From Silene conica (lineage: Eukaryota > Streptophyta > Magnoliopsida > Caryophyllales > Caryophyllaceae): DNA of 64,000 nucleotides. Position 1 is the stretch's first letter; the number at the start of each line of letters is the position of its first letter. Shown here piece after piece: positions 1 to 12,091 of the stretch. The translations under genes were made by a program, and so were the position numbers. Location: contig CM055314.2 of assembly GCA_029255685.2 (NCBI GenBank), forward strand, positions 72,986,815 to 73,050,814. The letters run 5' to 3'. The notes below the pieces were generated by a model. The model did no database searches and was not told where the DNA came from. It was given only the letters and a program-made list of their open reading frames with translations.

Positions 1-1440
1 CATGCATCCAAACATCAGCACATATCGTACTCTAGCGGTCCCTGCTCAGACATATTCCGATATGTACTACAACCAAATCCTTAGTCCTAACTTTACTGAC
101 CTCTAATCAACACTTAATTGACCCCAGGAACTAAGTTAAGGGAGACCCGGTTTCCCTTTCGGTTGCCCGACCGGGGGGTCTCTATCCTCACTCCATTCCC
201 GAACCCAACATAGTGTCGCCCGAACTCCGGGGACCTCAAACACACATATGAAGCACACGGAACAAGTCTCAAGCAAATCGGACAAGCCGATCAAAAGTTA
301 AAGCGATTTTATGTGAACAGGGGCTCTCAGCCGGTGCCAGACCGTCCGCCGGTCAGTCGGCTGAGAATCCCCTTCCCAATCAGCAGCCAACATTGAAAAC
401 CAAGGAATAGGGATCCTCAGCCGGTGGACCGGCTGCCGGCCACCCGGCTGGGAATCCCATCCCAATATACTTCTACAATTTCACAAATTTCGACTATGAA
501 CAATTGAATTTCAAATCCTTAGCAAACAATACAAGACTCGTAAATAGCCAACATAAATGTTTACCCAGCATATTAACAACCATATTCAACAACAAACCCC
601 ACTTAAGAATCAGAACGAACACAATTTAGGATCACAATTTGTATCCGTCACAATTACACAAAAACTGATAATACACATGGGAGGCATATGAAACATCACA
701 AACTCTAATTAAATCATAGGTTGAACATGTAAAACGAAATCCTAACATGCTCCTATATTCATACTTCAATATAAACTCATAAATTCAGAAAGAACACCAT
801 AAAGCATCACAAATTGTGCTAATTTAACAAATTAGGCGAGGTACTCATAATAGTCACCTTTTAGCGGTTTAAGCTCCAAAGTCTTCCTCCACCACGTAAG
901 AGTCGACCTCGGGATCCTCTAATCCAACTCCTACAACCATAAAAACAGAAATTAAAGGCTAAAAACGGAATTAGGGCAAAACAGCCCAAAAATGAAAGTC
1001 GACGAAACTGAAATTGAAAGTGATGGACAGATTGCAAATCTCGAGAGGATTCCGAAAATATAAAATTTACCTTGATACGAGTTGCGGAAGGGGTCGAGAT
1101 GATCTTTTGAAGCTTCTTAAAAAGAGAGAAAATGGAGTTTGTTGGTTTACAGTGAAAATGAATTGTGAAGGGATGAATGTCGATGAAGAGGGTTTATGTA
1201 GGGTTTTAGGTTGTCCTTTTTAGTTATGCTTGAGTCGGTTTTATTTAGTTGAGTGATACGGAAACTCAAGTTGGGAAATATGCCAAGTGACAACATCTTA
1301 AGAATTTGAAATATTCTTAAGACGGAACTTAATGAAAAACTTAAAAATAAAACTTACGATTTATTATTAAAATAATATTATATTCCGGAAAATACTTTAA
1401 AATCATTAAAATATTATTTACGAAAATACGGGATGTTACA
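1..1440 (-). repeat. Chromovirus 3' LTR, partial (runs off the window)
   Basis: This stretch matches 19024-20711 nearly throughout. On the minus strand it begins TGTAACATCCCG at base 1440, directly after a purine-rich tract (minus-strand GTTGGGGTGAT), the expected order of polypurine tract then 3' LTR. It carries two copies (about 322-372 and 412-462) of a GC-rich CCGGC-containing sub-repeat; the other LTR has five. A small open frame at 1014-1223 is shared by both LTRs and has no recognisable domain; I do not call it a gene. Confidence 0.9.
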
Positions 1441-1508
1441 ATCACCCCAACTTTCAAAAAGTTTCATCCTCGAAACTTGAACGAAGATAGATCTAAGTAA
1501 ACTATACC

Positions 1509-1712
1509 TCAATCGAAAAAAGAAGGATGCGTAGTGCGCATCGAAGCGTCTGTCTCCCAAGTCTGCTCCTCAACGTCGCCACAACGCCAAATGATCTTCA
1601 CCAGGGGCACCACCTTGCTCCTAAGCTTCCGGTCCTGACGATCCAAAATCTTCACTAGACGCTCTTCGAACGCAAGGTTCGGCTCTAGGTTGTCGATCTC
1701 TCTCTGAAGCAC
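1509..1712 (-). pseudogene. Chromodomain-like C-terminal end of chromovirus integrase (fossil)
   Basis: The minus-strand frame contains RSKVVPLVKIIW followed by EEQTWETDASM, the pattern of the chromodomain that ends chromovirus integrases (in the family, V-P-L-V-K-V-x-W then E-x-T-W-E-x-E-x-x-M). It lies just upstream (minus strand) of the polypurine tract and 3' LTR, where this domain belongs. In living chromoviruses the domain reads histone marks and steers integration. Part of the fossil element. Confidence 0.72.
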
Positions 1713-1887
1713 GTGACTAGGGTCACTGACGTACTTGCGGAGCTATGAAACATGAAAGACGCTATGCAGCTTGCCCAAACTCGGAGGCAGATCCAATCTG
1801 TAAGCAGCAACACCAATCTTCTTCAAAATCTCGAACGACCCAATATACTTAGGACTCAACTTCTCCTTAACACCAAATCTTTTGACA

Positions 1888-2093
1888 CCTTTCATTGGAG
1901 AAACACGAAGGAACACTCTGTCACCAGCCTCAAACTCAAGTGGTCTTCAACGAACGTCTGCATAGGATTTTTGCCGGTTCTGAGTGGCCTTCATCCTACC
2001 TCTGATAAGCTGAACGTGATCAATAGTCGCAGCTAACTGGTCAGGTGCTAAATCATGAACGTCGCTCGACTGATCCCAATAGATCGGGCTACG
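1888..2093. repeat. 206-bp chromovirus flank copy, left of the Sirevirus
   Basis: This stretch (CCTTTCATTGGAG to GATCGGGCTACG) is repeated in the same orientation at 13582-13787, immediately right of the Sirevirus. I count four mismatches, all transitions, with A or T in this copy and G or C in the other. A normal copia insertion would duplicate about 5 bp, not 206 bp. See findings. Confidence 0.93.
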
Positions 2094-2096
2094 GCA

Positions 2097-3585
2097 GTTG
2101 AACCATATATTCAAATATATATATAGTATATATGTTTATGTTTTGATAATGACAAGTCTAGCTATTTATATATTATATACTCGTATATATAATCGTGTGC
2201 TAAGTGTACAGAACATTAGTAACAAGATCTAATCAATCAAGTATAAAAGACTCAAGCATATTAGTCAATGAATTGACTAAATCGAAGATTGATAGAAGAT
2301 CACAAGCGCGCATAATGAACTAAAGTTATATTCGTCAACTATAGCTTTAGTACAAGATGGATTCAAGTTATAGCTCATAGCTATAACTCTATATCATGAA
2401 GAAATGATCGGGAATATATATGTGTTTAAAGTGAAACGTTTGTTTCCTAATTTGTGTCGTGTAGTATTAGTGGTTCAATGGTATTCTATTTTAAATATGG
2501 AATTGTTAATCTTAATAGGATTATATAAAATATCTTTTAGTTAAATAAGAAATAAATAATTGTCTTATGAGATAATTATTTATTACTAAAATAAACTAAA
2601 GATTTTTTATATGATTTTAATTGTCAAATTATATAATCTAAGATTTGGTTTGTTTCGATTTTTGGAAAACGTGTAACATGTCACGTTTCTATAAATCGTG
2701 TAAGGGTTTATTTAAATAAATATTATGTATTTATTTAATGTCCTAAACTAACTAAGATTATATTATGGTAATATATTTTATTATCTTTGACATGGTTTAG
2801 GAAGTTGATTTGATAAGGATACTAATTATTTATTATATAAAGATCTTTCCTAAATATGAATTAGGAAATTGATTCCTTATATAATACATATAGTATATTA
2901 TTATATCTTTCCTAAATATATTAAGATTAGATTTATGGTAGTATTACTAAAAGACTAGTATTCTAGTTTTAAGTAATATTCCTAAATCATCTAGGGTTTG
3001 AATTACCTAGATACATATTCTATATAAATAGACTACCTATGATACATTAAAACTAACGAAATACACACACATATACACATATATCGAGAGAGAAAAACCG
3101 CCGTTCATATTCTTCAAGTTCGAGCTTTTCATTGTCATATCCGATTCAAGATTCAAGTGCTCAAGCATTGATCTTATTCATTCAAGATTGTGACACCAAG
3201 AAAACATTGAAGACTTTATCTTATTAACGTAAGATAGAACGAGTATTTAGCGGTACTCATTGTAAGACAAATATTTAACGGTATTTGTCGTAGCTAGATA
3301 TTTAACGGTATCTAGATTGAGTTGTGACTAACATCAAAGTCGCATGAGTAGGGTTGATAAAATTGTAATCCAGAGTTGGTACTAATTTTATTAATCGAGA
3401 ATAGTGGACGTAGGTCTCAGAGTGTGAGACTGAACCACTTCAAAAATATCGTGTCTCTCTTTATTACTTGCTCTACTCAACGATCATCATACAAACTCAC
3501 ACACATCGAAGAAGATTTAAAAAGAAGGCATACTCAATTCAACCCCCCCCCCCTTCTTGAGTATATTATATCAATAGACTCTTCA
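2097..3585 (+). repeat. Sirevirus 5' LTR
   Basis: It ends CTCTTCA directly before the primer site and is almost identical to 12092-13581. It holds an AT-rich U3, a palindrome at 2367-2387 (arms GTTATAGCT/AGCTATAAC, 3-base loop), a TATA-like stretch (TATATAAATAG, about 3020) and a C-run near 3543-3553. Three phrases built on 'ATTTA(A/G)CGGTA' (about 3245-3312) form a short internal repeat, with unit starts about 27-31 bases apart. Confidence 0.95.
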
Positions 3586-3587
3586 AT

Positions 3588-3599
3588 TGGTATCAGAGC
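3588..3599 (+). other. Primer binding site, initiator-Met tRNA type
   Basis: TGGTATCAGAGC lies two bases after the 5' LTR. It is complementary to the 3' end of plant initiator methionine tRNA, the usual primer for plant copia elements. Confidence 0.92.
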
Positions 3600-3672
3600 C
3601 TCGTGCTCTTGATCGCCTAGCCGCGTGAGTTTTGATCCTTCTATTGATTCTATATTATATACTCTTTCATCA

Positions 3673-6003
3673 ATGGATTCCAAGCATCTCAAGTGCCCTA
3701 TCTTCGATGGCAAAAACTATAGTTTATGGAAAAATATGATGACTCATTACATCAAGGGTTGTGATTGGGAATGTTGGAAGATCATCCAAACTGGACCAAA
3801 GAAGATCTTGGTCGCCGCCGCCAATGGAACAACCTATGAAAAAATGGAAAGCGATTATGTGGAAAGTGACTACAAAATTGCAGAGAAAAACTCTAAGGCC
3901 ATGAGCCTCCTACAGAACGGTATGATAACCTCAGAATTCGATAGATTCTCATCCTGTAGTTCCGCCAAGGAAATATGGGATAGTCTCGAACTTGCTTATG
4001 AAGGAACATCCGCAGTCAGGAAACATCGTATAGACTTGCTCGTTCAAAGATATGAACTTTTCAATATGGAAAAGAATGAATCTATTGATAGCATGTCTGC
4101 ACGATTTTCTTGTATTATTAATGAACTGCGGAACCTTGGCAAAAAGATCGATTCTGAGGATATCATTCGTAAGATTCTTAGGAGTCTCACCAAAAAGTGG
4201 CAACCTAAAGTCACGGCCATAGAGGAAGCACGTGATTTATCTAAAATCACTTACCAAGAATTGATTGGATCCTTAATGGCTCACGAGATCATACTAAATA
4301 AAAACGATGATGATCCCAAAGGAAAGGGAGTTGCTTTACAAGCCTCCACAAGCGAAGTAAGCGAAGAAGAACTTGAGGATGAAACAGTTCTATTCGCTAG
4401 ACGATTTAAGAAAGCAGTTTTCAAAGGTAGATACAAAAACTCTAACAACAAAACGTTCGACAAAAAGAAAACTGACTCCAAACAAACATTCTTCAAAAGA
4501 GGATGTTTCAAGTGTGGACAACAAGACCACATGATCAAAGATTGTCCAAGTTGGGACAAAATCAAAGACAAGTCAAAAAGAGAAAAGACCAAAACAGAGT
4601 TTAAGAAAGTAATGTTTGCGTCATGCTGGGGAGAATTAGAATCTGAAGATGACGAGGACTCTGAAGAAGAAGAGGTAGCAAACCTATGCCTAAGCAACAT
4701 CAGCCTAAATCTAATCTCAAACGACAATAATGAAGATGACGCATCGAATATGTGTCTCCTTGGAGAATCAGACTCAGACGACGACGACGAAGAGGTAAAT
4801 TTTCTTCAACTCAAAAGTCAAGTTAAAAATTTATCTAAGGCTATGCTAATTAAATATTTTGAGAAAACCCTAGACCAATGTCATGAACAAAATCTTGAGT
4901 TAGATGACTTGAAAGAGCAGATCCTCGATATTGCTGAGGAAAATCAACTTCTGAAAGCCAAAGCTAAGAAACTGAAATCCAAAATAAGCATTGAAGCAAA
5001 TGCTAAGTTGGAAACAGTTATGTCTGAGAAAAAGGTTCTTGAGTCTAAAGTTATAGCTAATGAAGCTATAACCTCAAAACTAAAACTCAACATTAAAGAG
5101 CTTCAATCTAAAGTTATAGCTAATGAAGCTATAACTTCAGAATTAAGAAAGGTTAATGAACGGCTTAAGTCAGAATCTTCGACTATGGTCGAAGATGAGA
5201 CTCATCAAGAAGAAGTTGAGATTCTCGAAAGCAAAATCATGGATCTAGAATTCAGTATATCTAAAATCAAGAAAGAACATGCCAAAATTGTGTCTGACTT
5301 CCATAAAGACATTCAAAACCTAAAAGAGTCTAGCAACACTGACCATAGTGAATGTAAGAAAGAAATAGACTCCTTGAAAGACCTCCTTCTTCATGCTCGG
5401 AAAGTTCACGATAAGTGGGAAGGAAGCACTAACGTTCTAAACTTCCTAACTGAACAATCCGACAACAACATGAAGATGGGTTTAGGTCACGAATGTTATG
5501 GAAGAAGGGATCACTCAAAATGTAAACAAAGCCCAACAGATAGAGACTTTAGAAGAAGAAAATATGCCGACCTTCCTGAGTATTTAATATGCACTTATTG
5601 TGGTCATAATGGACACCTCCGAGAAAACTGTGTGAAACACGCACAAGATTTTAAAACCGGAGTTAAGTTTGTTAAATCCTTAGGAATTCCAAGCGACACT
5701 ATTTCTGTCTCTGATAGTGATAATGATAAAACTGAGGAAAGAAATATTGACCACAGATGGTTCTATGACATGACATTTGACTACGAAGAAAAGAGAAATA
5801 GAACCAAACAAACTCCTCAAACATCACACAAAAAATGGTCACCAAGAGTCCAAACTAAAACCTACACAAGAACATCAAAACCCAACCACTACCGATATAG
5901 AAAGACCTATGTAAGACAAGTCTGGGTTAAAAAGGAAGATGTATTTGTGATTACTAACAACAAAGGACCCAAGTATGCTTGGGTACCTAAATCCTGTCTT
6001 TAA
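3673..6003 (+). CDS. gag: Sirevirus gag (capsid and nucleocapsid polyprotein)
   Basis: About 776 residues from the ATG at 3673; the frame is open further upstream but only with a GTG. The N-terminal third has the copia gag pattern ([16 protein letters not shown], then LWDSLE-like and [17 protein letters not shown]). A CX2CX4HX4C zinc knuckle ([14 protein letters not shown]) sits near residues 275-290 and a second ([14 protein letters not shown]) near residues 640-655. Between them is an acidic stretch and a long lysine/glutamate-rich coiled coil. Long coiled-coil gags are a Sirevirus trait. Within the coil the decapeptide [10 protein letters not shown] occurs twice; its DNA is a perfect 9-bp-stem palindrome (5050-5072 and 5113-5135). 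The protein packages element RNA into cytoplasmic particles. Confidence 0.93.
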   Translation: MDSKHLKCPIFDGKNYSLWKNMMTHYIKGCDWECWKIIQTGPKKILVAAANGTTYEKMESDYVESDYKIAEKNSKAMSLLQNGMITSEFDRFSSCSSAKEIWDSLELAYEGTSAVRKHRIDLLVQRYELFNMEKNESIDSMSARFSCIINELRNLGKKIDSEDIIRKILRSLTKKWQPKVTAIEEARDLSKITYQELIGSLMAHEIILNKNDDDPKGKGVALQASTSEVSEEELEDETVLFARRFKKAVFKGRYKNSNNKTFDKKKTDSKQTFFKRGCFKCGQQDHMIKDCPSWDKIKDKSKREKTKTEFKKVMFASCWGELESEDDEDSEEEEVANLCLSNISLNLISNDNNEDDASNMCLLGESDSDDDDEEVNFLQLKSQVKNLSKAMLIKYFEKTLDQCHEQNLELDDLKEQILDIAEENQLLKAKAKKLKSKISIEANAKLETVMSEKKVLESKVIANEAITSKLKLNIKELQSKVIANEAITSELRKVNERLKSESSTMVEDETHQEEVEILESKIMDLEFSISKIKKEHAKIVSDFHKDIQNLKESSNTDHSECKKEIDSLKDLLLHARKVHDKWEGSTNVLNFLTEQSDNNMKMGLGHECYGRRDHSKCKQSPTDRDFRRRKYADLPEYLICTYCGHNGHLRENCVKHAQDFKTGVKFVKSLGIPSDTISVSDSDNDKTEERNIDHRWFYDMTFDYEEKRNRTKQTPQTSHKKWSPRVQTKTYTRTSKPNHYRYRKTYVRQVWVKKEDVFVITNNKGPKYAWVPKSCL

Positions 6004-6011
6004 AATTATTT

Positions 6012-9000
6012 GTGCAGTTTGTCGCCAAGGAAAATAACCTATGGTATCTCGACAGTGGATGCTCAAGACATATGACAGGCGACGTAAACCTATTCCAAAC
6101 CCTAAAACCTTTTGACGGAGGTAAAGTCACATTCGGTGATAACAAAAAGGGAAAGATCATCGGAATTGGTAAGATAGGTATTTCATCCTCTCATGCTATA
6201 AATGATGTATACCTTGTAAATGGTCTCAAACACAATCTTATCAGTATATCTCAATTATGTGACAAAGGAAATAAAGTGGTTTTTCATTCAGATATATGTC
6301 GTATAATCTTAGAAGGCACCAGTAAAGTGATACTTGAAGGTCACAGGATGAAAAATGTTTATATGATTGATTTAAATGTTGTACCTACTGATTCTCTATC
6401 ATGCATGAAAGTTACGTTAGATGATCCATGTCTATGGCACAAGAGATTTGGTCATATTAGCTCACCTATTCTAAGTAAGCTAAAAAGATGGGACTTGGTC
6501 GAAGGTCTCCCAAAGATCAAATTTGATCAAGAAAAGATGTGTGACACATGTGCACGATGTAAACACGTCAGATCGTCTTTTAAGCCAAAAAGAGTGGTAA
6601 GCACAGAACAAGCTCTTGAACTAGTACACATGAATCTATGTGGCCCTATGAAGGTAAGAAGCAGAGGTGGTTCCAGGTACGTTTTCGTTCTAGTTGATGA
6701 TTACTCTAGATTTGTTTGGCCAATCTTTCTTCACTCTAAAGACGAAACATTCGATGAATTCGTTAGTCTCATGAAACTTGTCCAAAACAAATATAAATCA
6801 AACCTAGTAACAATCCGTACTGATCATGGAACTGAGTTTGACAATCATGCTTTTATTGAGTTCTGTAAAACCAATGGTGTTGGACATAACTTCTCGGCCC
6901 CTAGAACCCCTCAACAAAATGGAGTCGTAGAACGAATGAACAGAACCCTAGAAGACATGGCTAGAACAATGCTTCTTTGTAGTGGTCTACCTAGAAACTT
7001 TTGGGCTGAGGCTATTAGTACAGCTTGCTATATTCATAACCGTGCTATGATTAGACCTATCCTTAAAAAGACTCTTTATGAACTTCTTCGTGGTCGCAAA
7101 CCAAACATATCACATTTAAGATGCTTTGGTAGTAAATGCTTTGTTCACAACAATGGTAAAAACAAATTAAGCAAATTCGACCCTAGAAGTGATGAAGCAA
7201 TCTTTATAGGATATTCAGATCATAGTAAAGCCTACAAAGTTTTTAACAAACGTACTTTATGCATAGAGGAAAGTATTCATGTTATCTTTGATGAGAATAA
7301 TGTCTTCGATAAGCCATTACAGGATATAGAGGAAAACCTAGACGAACCTGATTTCAGGTTATCAAGGGAAGATCCTCCTGAAATGGAAATTGAAGAAGGA
7401 GAACCTCAAGGAATTCATGATGAACTCAACTTGGGAGAAAGAGATGAAACTACAGTTGATGATACTGTAGATAACTCTCAAACCAATGACTTGGAACCCA
7501 GAGTTACAGCTAATGAAGCTGTAACTTTGAATCAAAACCAAAGGAAAAAGGCCAGAGTTATACCTGACCCTACTATAAACCCAGGTTTGGATTCAGGGGG
7601 AACAAGTCAAGATTCCGAGTCAAGTTCAGGGAATGCAAATGATCAATCAAGGAATTGGAGATACAAAGGCTCTCATCCATTGGACAATGTCATAGGAAGT
7701 CTAACAGATGGAGTTCAAACTCGAAGGAGCTTAAACAACTTTTGCTCATTCTACTCCTTTCTCTCCACCATTGAACCTTCAGATATCAAGGAAGCTCTCG
7801 CAGAACCAGACTGGATAGTTGCCATGCAAGAAGAACTCCAGCAATTTGAAAGAAACAAAGTTTGGCATCTTGTTCCTCGACCTAAGGACAGAACTGTCAT
7901 TGGAACTAGATTGGTATTCAGAAACAAATTGGATGACACTGGAGTTATTGTGCGAAACAAGGCCAGATTAGTGGTTCAAGGATACAACCAACAGGAAGGG
8001 ATCGATTATGACGAAACCTTTGCTCCTGTTGCTCGTCTTGAGGCAATAAGACTACTCATTGCATTTGCAGCACATAAGGGAATGAAGCTTTTTCAGATGG
8101 ACGTTAAGACTGCATTCCTTAATGGCTATCTCCAAGAGGAAGTATTTGTTGAACAACCTCCTGGATTTCCTGACAGCAAACTCAAGGATCATGTATTCAA
8201 ATTGGACAAAGCTCTCTATGGCCTGAAACAAGCACCTAGGGCATGGTACGACAGATTATCAAAGTTCCTATTGGAGAGTGGATTCAAGAGAGGGTCTGTG
8301 GATAAAACCCTATTTCTTAAAAGCGAAAACTCAGATCTACTAGTTGTTCAGATCTATGTTGACGATATTATTTTTGGCTCAACTAATAAAAAGTTGTGCA
8401 AGTACTTCTCTGAGTTGATGACTTCTGAGTTCGAGATGAGTATGATGGGAGAACTAAAATTCTTCCTTGGACTTCAAATACAACAAACTGAAGAAGTAAT
8501 CAAAGTTCATCAACAAAAATACGTCAAGGAGTTACTAAAGAAATTTGGAATGGAAACCTCTCATGCAATGCCTACTCCAATGGTTACAGATAAGAAGTTA
8601 ACCAAAGACGAAGATGGTAAGTCTGTAGATGAAACGACTTACGGAGGTATGATTGGCTCACTTCTTTATCTTACAGCAAGTCGTCCAGATATAATGTTTA
8701 GTGTCTGTGTTTGTGCGAGATTCCAATCTGCACCAAAAGAATCACATATGATTGCAGTTAAAAGAATATTAAGATACCTAATCGGAACCTCAAAATTATA
8801 TCTATGGTATCCTATGGACTGTAACTTTAACCTAGTAGGATATTCAGATGCGGATTATGCAGGATGTTCTTTAGACAGAAAAAGTACCTCCGGACTTGCT
8901 ACCTTTGTAGGTCCCTGTATTATATCTTGGGGATCCAAGAAACAAAATTCTGTCGCTCTCTCAACTGCTGAAGCAGAATATATTGCAGCTGCACTGGTAT

Positions 9001-9299
9001 GTTCTCAACTTTTATGGTTAAAGCAACAGTTACATGATTATGGTGTTAATGTTGGATGTGTGCCTATCTTATGTGATAATACGAGTGCTATAATTATATC
9101 TAAAAACCCAGCCCAGCACTCGAGGACCAAACATATTGAAATAAGACACCACTTCCTTAGAGACCATGTTGAAAAGAAAAATATAAAATTGGAATTTTGT
9201 AGTACGGAAAAACAGTGGGCAGATATCTTCACTAAACCATTGGCTAGAGAACGCTTTGAGACTTTGCGATTGGAAATTGGTTTAATCGGTGGCACCTAA
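6012..9299 (+). CDS. pol: Sirevirus pol (protease, integrase, RT, RNase H)
   Basis: About 1,095 residues. In order: aspartic protease ([11 protein letters not shown], near residue 14), gag-pre-integrase zinc region (LWHKRFGH), integrase core ([34 protein letters not shown]), an acidic variable spacer, copia reverse transcriptase ([18 protein letters not shown], then [10 protein letters not shown]), and RNase H ([19 protein letters not shown]). It abuts gag; Sirevirus gag and pol are known to be joined or separated by a read-through point depending on the lineage. The frame stays open to the end, which agrees with recent insertion. The integrase-RT spacer holds a third copy of the palindrome (7503-7525). 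Confidence 0.95.
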   Translation: MQFVAKENNLWYLDSGCSRHMTGDVNLFQTLKPFDGGKVTFGDNKKGKIIGIGKIGISSSHAINDVYLVNGLKHNLISISQLCDKGNKVVFHSDICRIILEGTSKVILEGHRMKNVYMIDLNVVPTDSLSCMKVTLDDPCLWHKRFGHISSPILSKLKRWDLVEGLPKIKFDQEKMCDTCARCKHVRSSFKPKRVVSTEQALELVHMNLCGPMKVRSRGGSRYVFVLVDDYSRFVWPIFLHSKDETFDEFVSLMKLVQNKYKSNLVTIRTDHGTEFDNHAFIEFCKTNGVGHNFSAPRTPQQNGVVERMNRTLEDMARTMLLCSGLPRNFWAEAISTACYIHNRAMIRPILKKTLYELLRGRKPNISHLRCFGSKCFVHNNGKNKLSKFDPRSDEAIFIGYSDHSKAYKVFNKRTLCIEESIHVIFDENNVFDKPLQDIEENLDEPDFRLSREDPPEMEIEEGEPQGIHDELNLGERDETTVDDTVDNSQTNDLEPRVTANEAVTLNQNQRKKARVIPDPTINPGLDSGGTSQDSESSSGNANDQSRNWRYKGSHPLDNVIGSLTDGVQTRRSLNNFCSFYSFLSTIEPSDIKEALAEPDWIVAMQEELQQFERNKVWHLVPRPKDRTVIGTRLVFRNKLDDTGVIVRNKARLVVQGYNQQEGIDYDETFAPVARLEAIRLLIAFAAHKGMKLFQMDVKTAFLNGYLQEEVFVEQPPGFPDSKLKDHVFKLDKALYGLKQAPRAWYDRLSKFLLESGFKRGSVDKTLFLKSENSDLLVVQIYVDDIIFGSTNKKLCKYFSELMTSEFEMSMMGELKFFLGLQIQQTEEVIKVHQQKYVKELLKKFGMETSHAMPTPMVTDKKLTKDEDGKSVDETTYGGMIGSLLYLTASRPDIMFSVCVCARFQSAPKESHMIAVKRILRYLIGTSKLYLWYPMDCNFNLVGYSDADYAGCSLDRKSTSGLATFVGPCIISWGSKKQNSVALSTAEAEYIAAALVCSQLLWLKQQLHDYGVNVGCVPILCDNTSAIIISKNPAQHSRTKHIEIRHHFLRDHVEKKNIKLEFCSTEKQWADIFTKPLARERFETLRLEIGLIGGT

Positions 9300-9865
9300 T
9301 CAAATCTTAAAAGCAAAAATAACCCAATGATTGACTACGGTTTAGATGAGATTATATGACTGTGTCCGTATACTCCGCTGCATGTGTATGTATATATTCG
9401 ATGTTAAATTTTGTGATTATAGTTATATTATATGATTTACATATGAATGTGTGCACAATCAAACTCACAATAATATTACGTCACATATTATAATTATCCC
9501 ACAACATACATATTATAATATATACAAAATAATATTCAAATATTACAAAAACGAAAAACAAAAAATAACCAACAAAACTTACCTCAAATAGTCACACAAA
9601 CCGTGTGAACTAGCCCCACCAATGCCACGTCTCACCCTCACTTACCCCACAACTAACTGCCACGTACTCCCCCTACTACCTCTAGACTTTGACTTTCCAC
9701 CCAACCCACATTATCACTCCAACTTACCTTACCGTCCTCCATTATTACCAAACCCACAAATTTACCTCACCATTATTACAAACTCAAAACCTCAAAACAC
9801 CATTAAACCTCCGCCTAAAACCTCCATCACCACCCGACCAAAACCCACTAAAATTACTAAACACA

Positions 9866-11407
9866 ATGCCTCCATCTCGTGAAACCCGCTCTCAACAAAA
9901 GAAACCATCTCCACCCTCACCTACTCCGTCACCACCACCGTCTCCAACACCCATTGCCACCGCAAGTCCAACCCCCGACAACATTAAGCGTCGAAAACTA
10001 AATCGAGTATCATCCTCCGTCTCTGATGACATGCAAGAACTAGGATCAAACCTCAAGAATCCTCGTCCTCTGTTCAAAGATTACTCCGACGAAGCCACAA
10101 AGGAAGAACTCGAGCGAGTTCGTATGACGAAACATGAAGGTATGCTCATTAATCGTCTTCTTCCCTATTCCATTCATTCGGGTCGGTTCTACCCGACATC
10201 TTGGGTCGAAGGGTCAAAGTCCTTGCTCTTCTTTAAGAAGTTTTTGGAGTTTCAGGGATGGAAGTATATCAGTAACTTTTCGGGTTTGATATTTCCTATT
10301 GAGTTAGTGCAGTTCTTTGCCTCTGTTAAATTGAGTGAATCTGGGTTAAAAGCTGTGGTCAATGGTAAGGATGTCGAGATTTCTTATGGTGATATTTGTG
10401 ACATTTTCCACCTTGATCCCAATGGTCTTGAAATTGATACCCGTAAGGAGTGGGGAGTGGTAACCCGAGAACAAAAAATGATGATCAAACATTATTTTGA
10501 TCCTAATGCTACGGAAATTTCACCTCTTCTCACAAATTCGTTTTCGCCCAAATTAAAGCTATTTGTGAACTTTCTTTGGAACACGATTCTGCCTAGGAGA
10601 GGTGGTCGTGATAAGTTGTCAAGTATTGAAGCTATTGTGTTGTTTCATTGGTTAGAAGGCAACAAAATTGATCTTGCTTTCCTATTGTGTTCGAAAATTT
10701 GTCAAACCTCCTCTGTTTTAATCAAAGAAAAACCAAGTTCAACACTTGATATTCCTTATGGAATGTGGGTTTCCGAAATCTTGTTGAAAAAGGGTGTTGT
10801 GGACGAGTGTAGCTATGGTGTTAAGCCTCGAGATCGAATGTGTGATAAGTTGCTCAAATTGATGGGTATCATGGTTGATGGAATTGATTTGGCATTCGGA
10901 AAATCGGTTGAGGAGGGTCCTAATCCAAATCCATCTCCCTCATTTGAAGGTTTGGAGGCTAAGATGGATACCATTATTGGGTTGTGTCAAGTTAAGAAAG
11001 AAAAGGAAAACGTGGGTGCTTCTGAAAGTCGTACAGGAGGTGGACGCGAGTTTGAGGATAGGGTAAAGGAATGGATGGAGAAAGTGGATAAGCACATGGT
11101 GAAAATTGGCTCGGAGGTATCTGTGGTCTGTTCGGAATTGTTGAGCATGAGTGATCGTCTTTCGTTTCTTGCATCTCAAGGAGGAGCTATCGTACGTGAT
11201 CATGGGTTGTTGCGAGAGGATGCTTCTAAAGCACTTGAGGCCGTCAAGGCACTCTCGCTCAAGGTCCTTAACTTCGAAATCGCCCTCAATGCTCAAGGAA
11301 GGAACGTGAACAGTTGCCTCGATAGGTTGGAGACTCTCGAATTCCGTACCCGACCCGACTATGTGAATCCGTATGCAAAGAATCCGGGTTCAAGCTCTCG
11401 TTCGTAA
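9866..11407 (+). CDS. Sirevirus third ORF (plant-transposon-protein type), function unknown
   Basis: The frame opens at 9689, but MPPSRETRSQQKK at 9866 looks like the likelier start because the preceding part is low-complexity. About 513 residues: a Pro/Ser-rich N-terminus, then a folded region (RFYPTSWVEGSKSLLFFKKF, ISYGDICDIFHLDP, LFHWLEGNKIDLAFLL, TLDIPYGMWVSEILL) of the kind catalogued as a 'putative plant transposon protein domain', then a charged, helical C-terminus. ORFs here are often called env-like in Sireviruses; I see no signal peptide and no convincing membrane anchor, so I do not call an envelope. A related minus-strand remnant lies at 45743-46202. Confidence 0.72.
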   Translation: MPPSRETRSQQKKPSPPSPTPSPPPSPTPIATASPTPDNIKRRKLNRVSSSVSDDMQELGSNLKNPRPLFKDYSDEATKEELERVRMTKHEGMLINRLLPYSIHSGRFYPTSWVEGSKSLLFFKKFLEFQGWKYISNFSGLIFPIELVQFFASVKLSESGLKAVVNGKDVEISYGDICDIFHLDPNGLEIDTRKEWGVVTREQKMMIKHYFDPNATEISPLLTNSFSPKLKLFVNFLWNTILPRRGGRDKLSSIEAIVLFHWLEGNKIDLAFLLCSKICQTSSVLIKEKPSSTLDIPYGMWVSEILLKKGVVDECSYGVKPRDRMCDKLLKLMGIMVDGIDLAFGKSVEEGPNPNPSPSFEGLEAKMDTIIGLCQVKKEKENVGASESRTGGGREFEDRVKEWMEKVDKHMVKIGSEVSVVCSELLSMSDRLSFLASQGGAIVRDHGLLREDASKALEAVKALSLKVLNFEIALNAQGRNVNSCLDRLETLEFRTRPDYVNPYAKNPGSSSRS

Positions 11408-12091
11408 TCCGTCATCTCCGTCTCTCTTTCGTTGTTGATTTGAAGATTGGTTTGTTGTTGTTGTTGTTTTAAGTCTGGGGTGGACTTATGAACTTTTTTT
11501 TGTGTTGTGGCCCAATGACCTTATCTAGCCCATTAAGGAATCCGAGGCCCTATTCCCTTTTGCCTCTCTCGGATTTCTTAACCCTAAACAGGCCCACTCC
11601 TTTATTTCTTTTACTATTGGCCCAACTTGCTCGTTATCTTTTGCAGTCCCCTTATGCACTAACATAGCCAGGCCCATTTTTCTTAAACATTGTCCCACAT
11701 TCGGCCCATTGGCTTAGTATTTTGGATTGTTTGTGTATATTTTTAACATTCCGTATGTGGTTATATGATATTTTCTATGTTCATATTATTTCAACTCGTT
11801 TATATGCTTGCTTATGCTTCGTACGTATATTATTCTAGTCGTTTCATGTCTTTGTTCTCATCTTTTCGATGATGTCAAGAGGGGGAAAAATGCGACTTAG
11901 ATTAGAATTTGCCTAAGCTTGCTCCTTGTCGTAATTCATTGTCTCTTAGGGTCCTTAAAGGATATGGGATAGATAGAAGATAAAAACCCTAAGTGACTTC
12001 TTGCTATGAATGACCATTATTATATTGAGGGGGAACATACACTTAGACACGAAATCTAAGAGAGACTTGCCATCATCAAAAAGGGGGAATT
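11408..12091 (+). other. Sirevirus 3' non-coding region and polypurine tract
   Basis: No open frame. G-rich purine tracts (GAGGGGGAAAAATG near 11879, GAGGGGGAAC near 12027, AAAAAGGGGGAA near 12079) recur, the last directly before the 3' LTR. Repeated polypurine tracts upstream of the 3' LTR are a known conserved feature of Sireviruses. Confidence 0.8.

Noticed and set aside
1014-1223. Small ORF repeated in both chromovirus LTRs (also 20291-20527)
   Set aside because: Present because the LTRs are copies; length and content are compatible with chance and no domain is recognised.
4281-4727. 148-residue minus-strand Ser-rich ORF
   Set aside because: It is the shadow of the acidic coding part of Sirevirus gag on the other strand.
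9866-11407. Envelope protein for the Sirevirus third ORF
   Set aside because: No signal peptide, no clear membrane segment and no Cys pattern; it resembles a plant transposon-protein domain instead.
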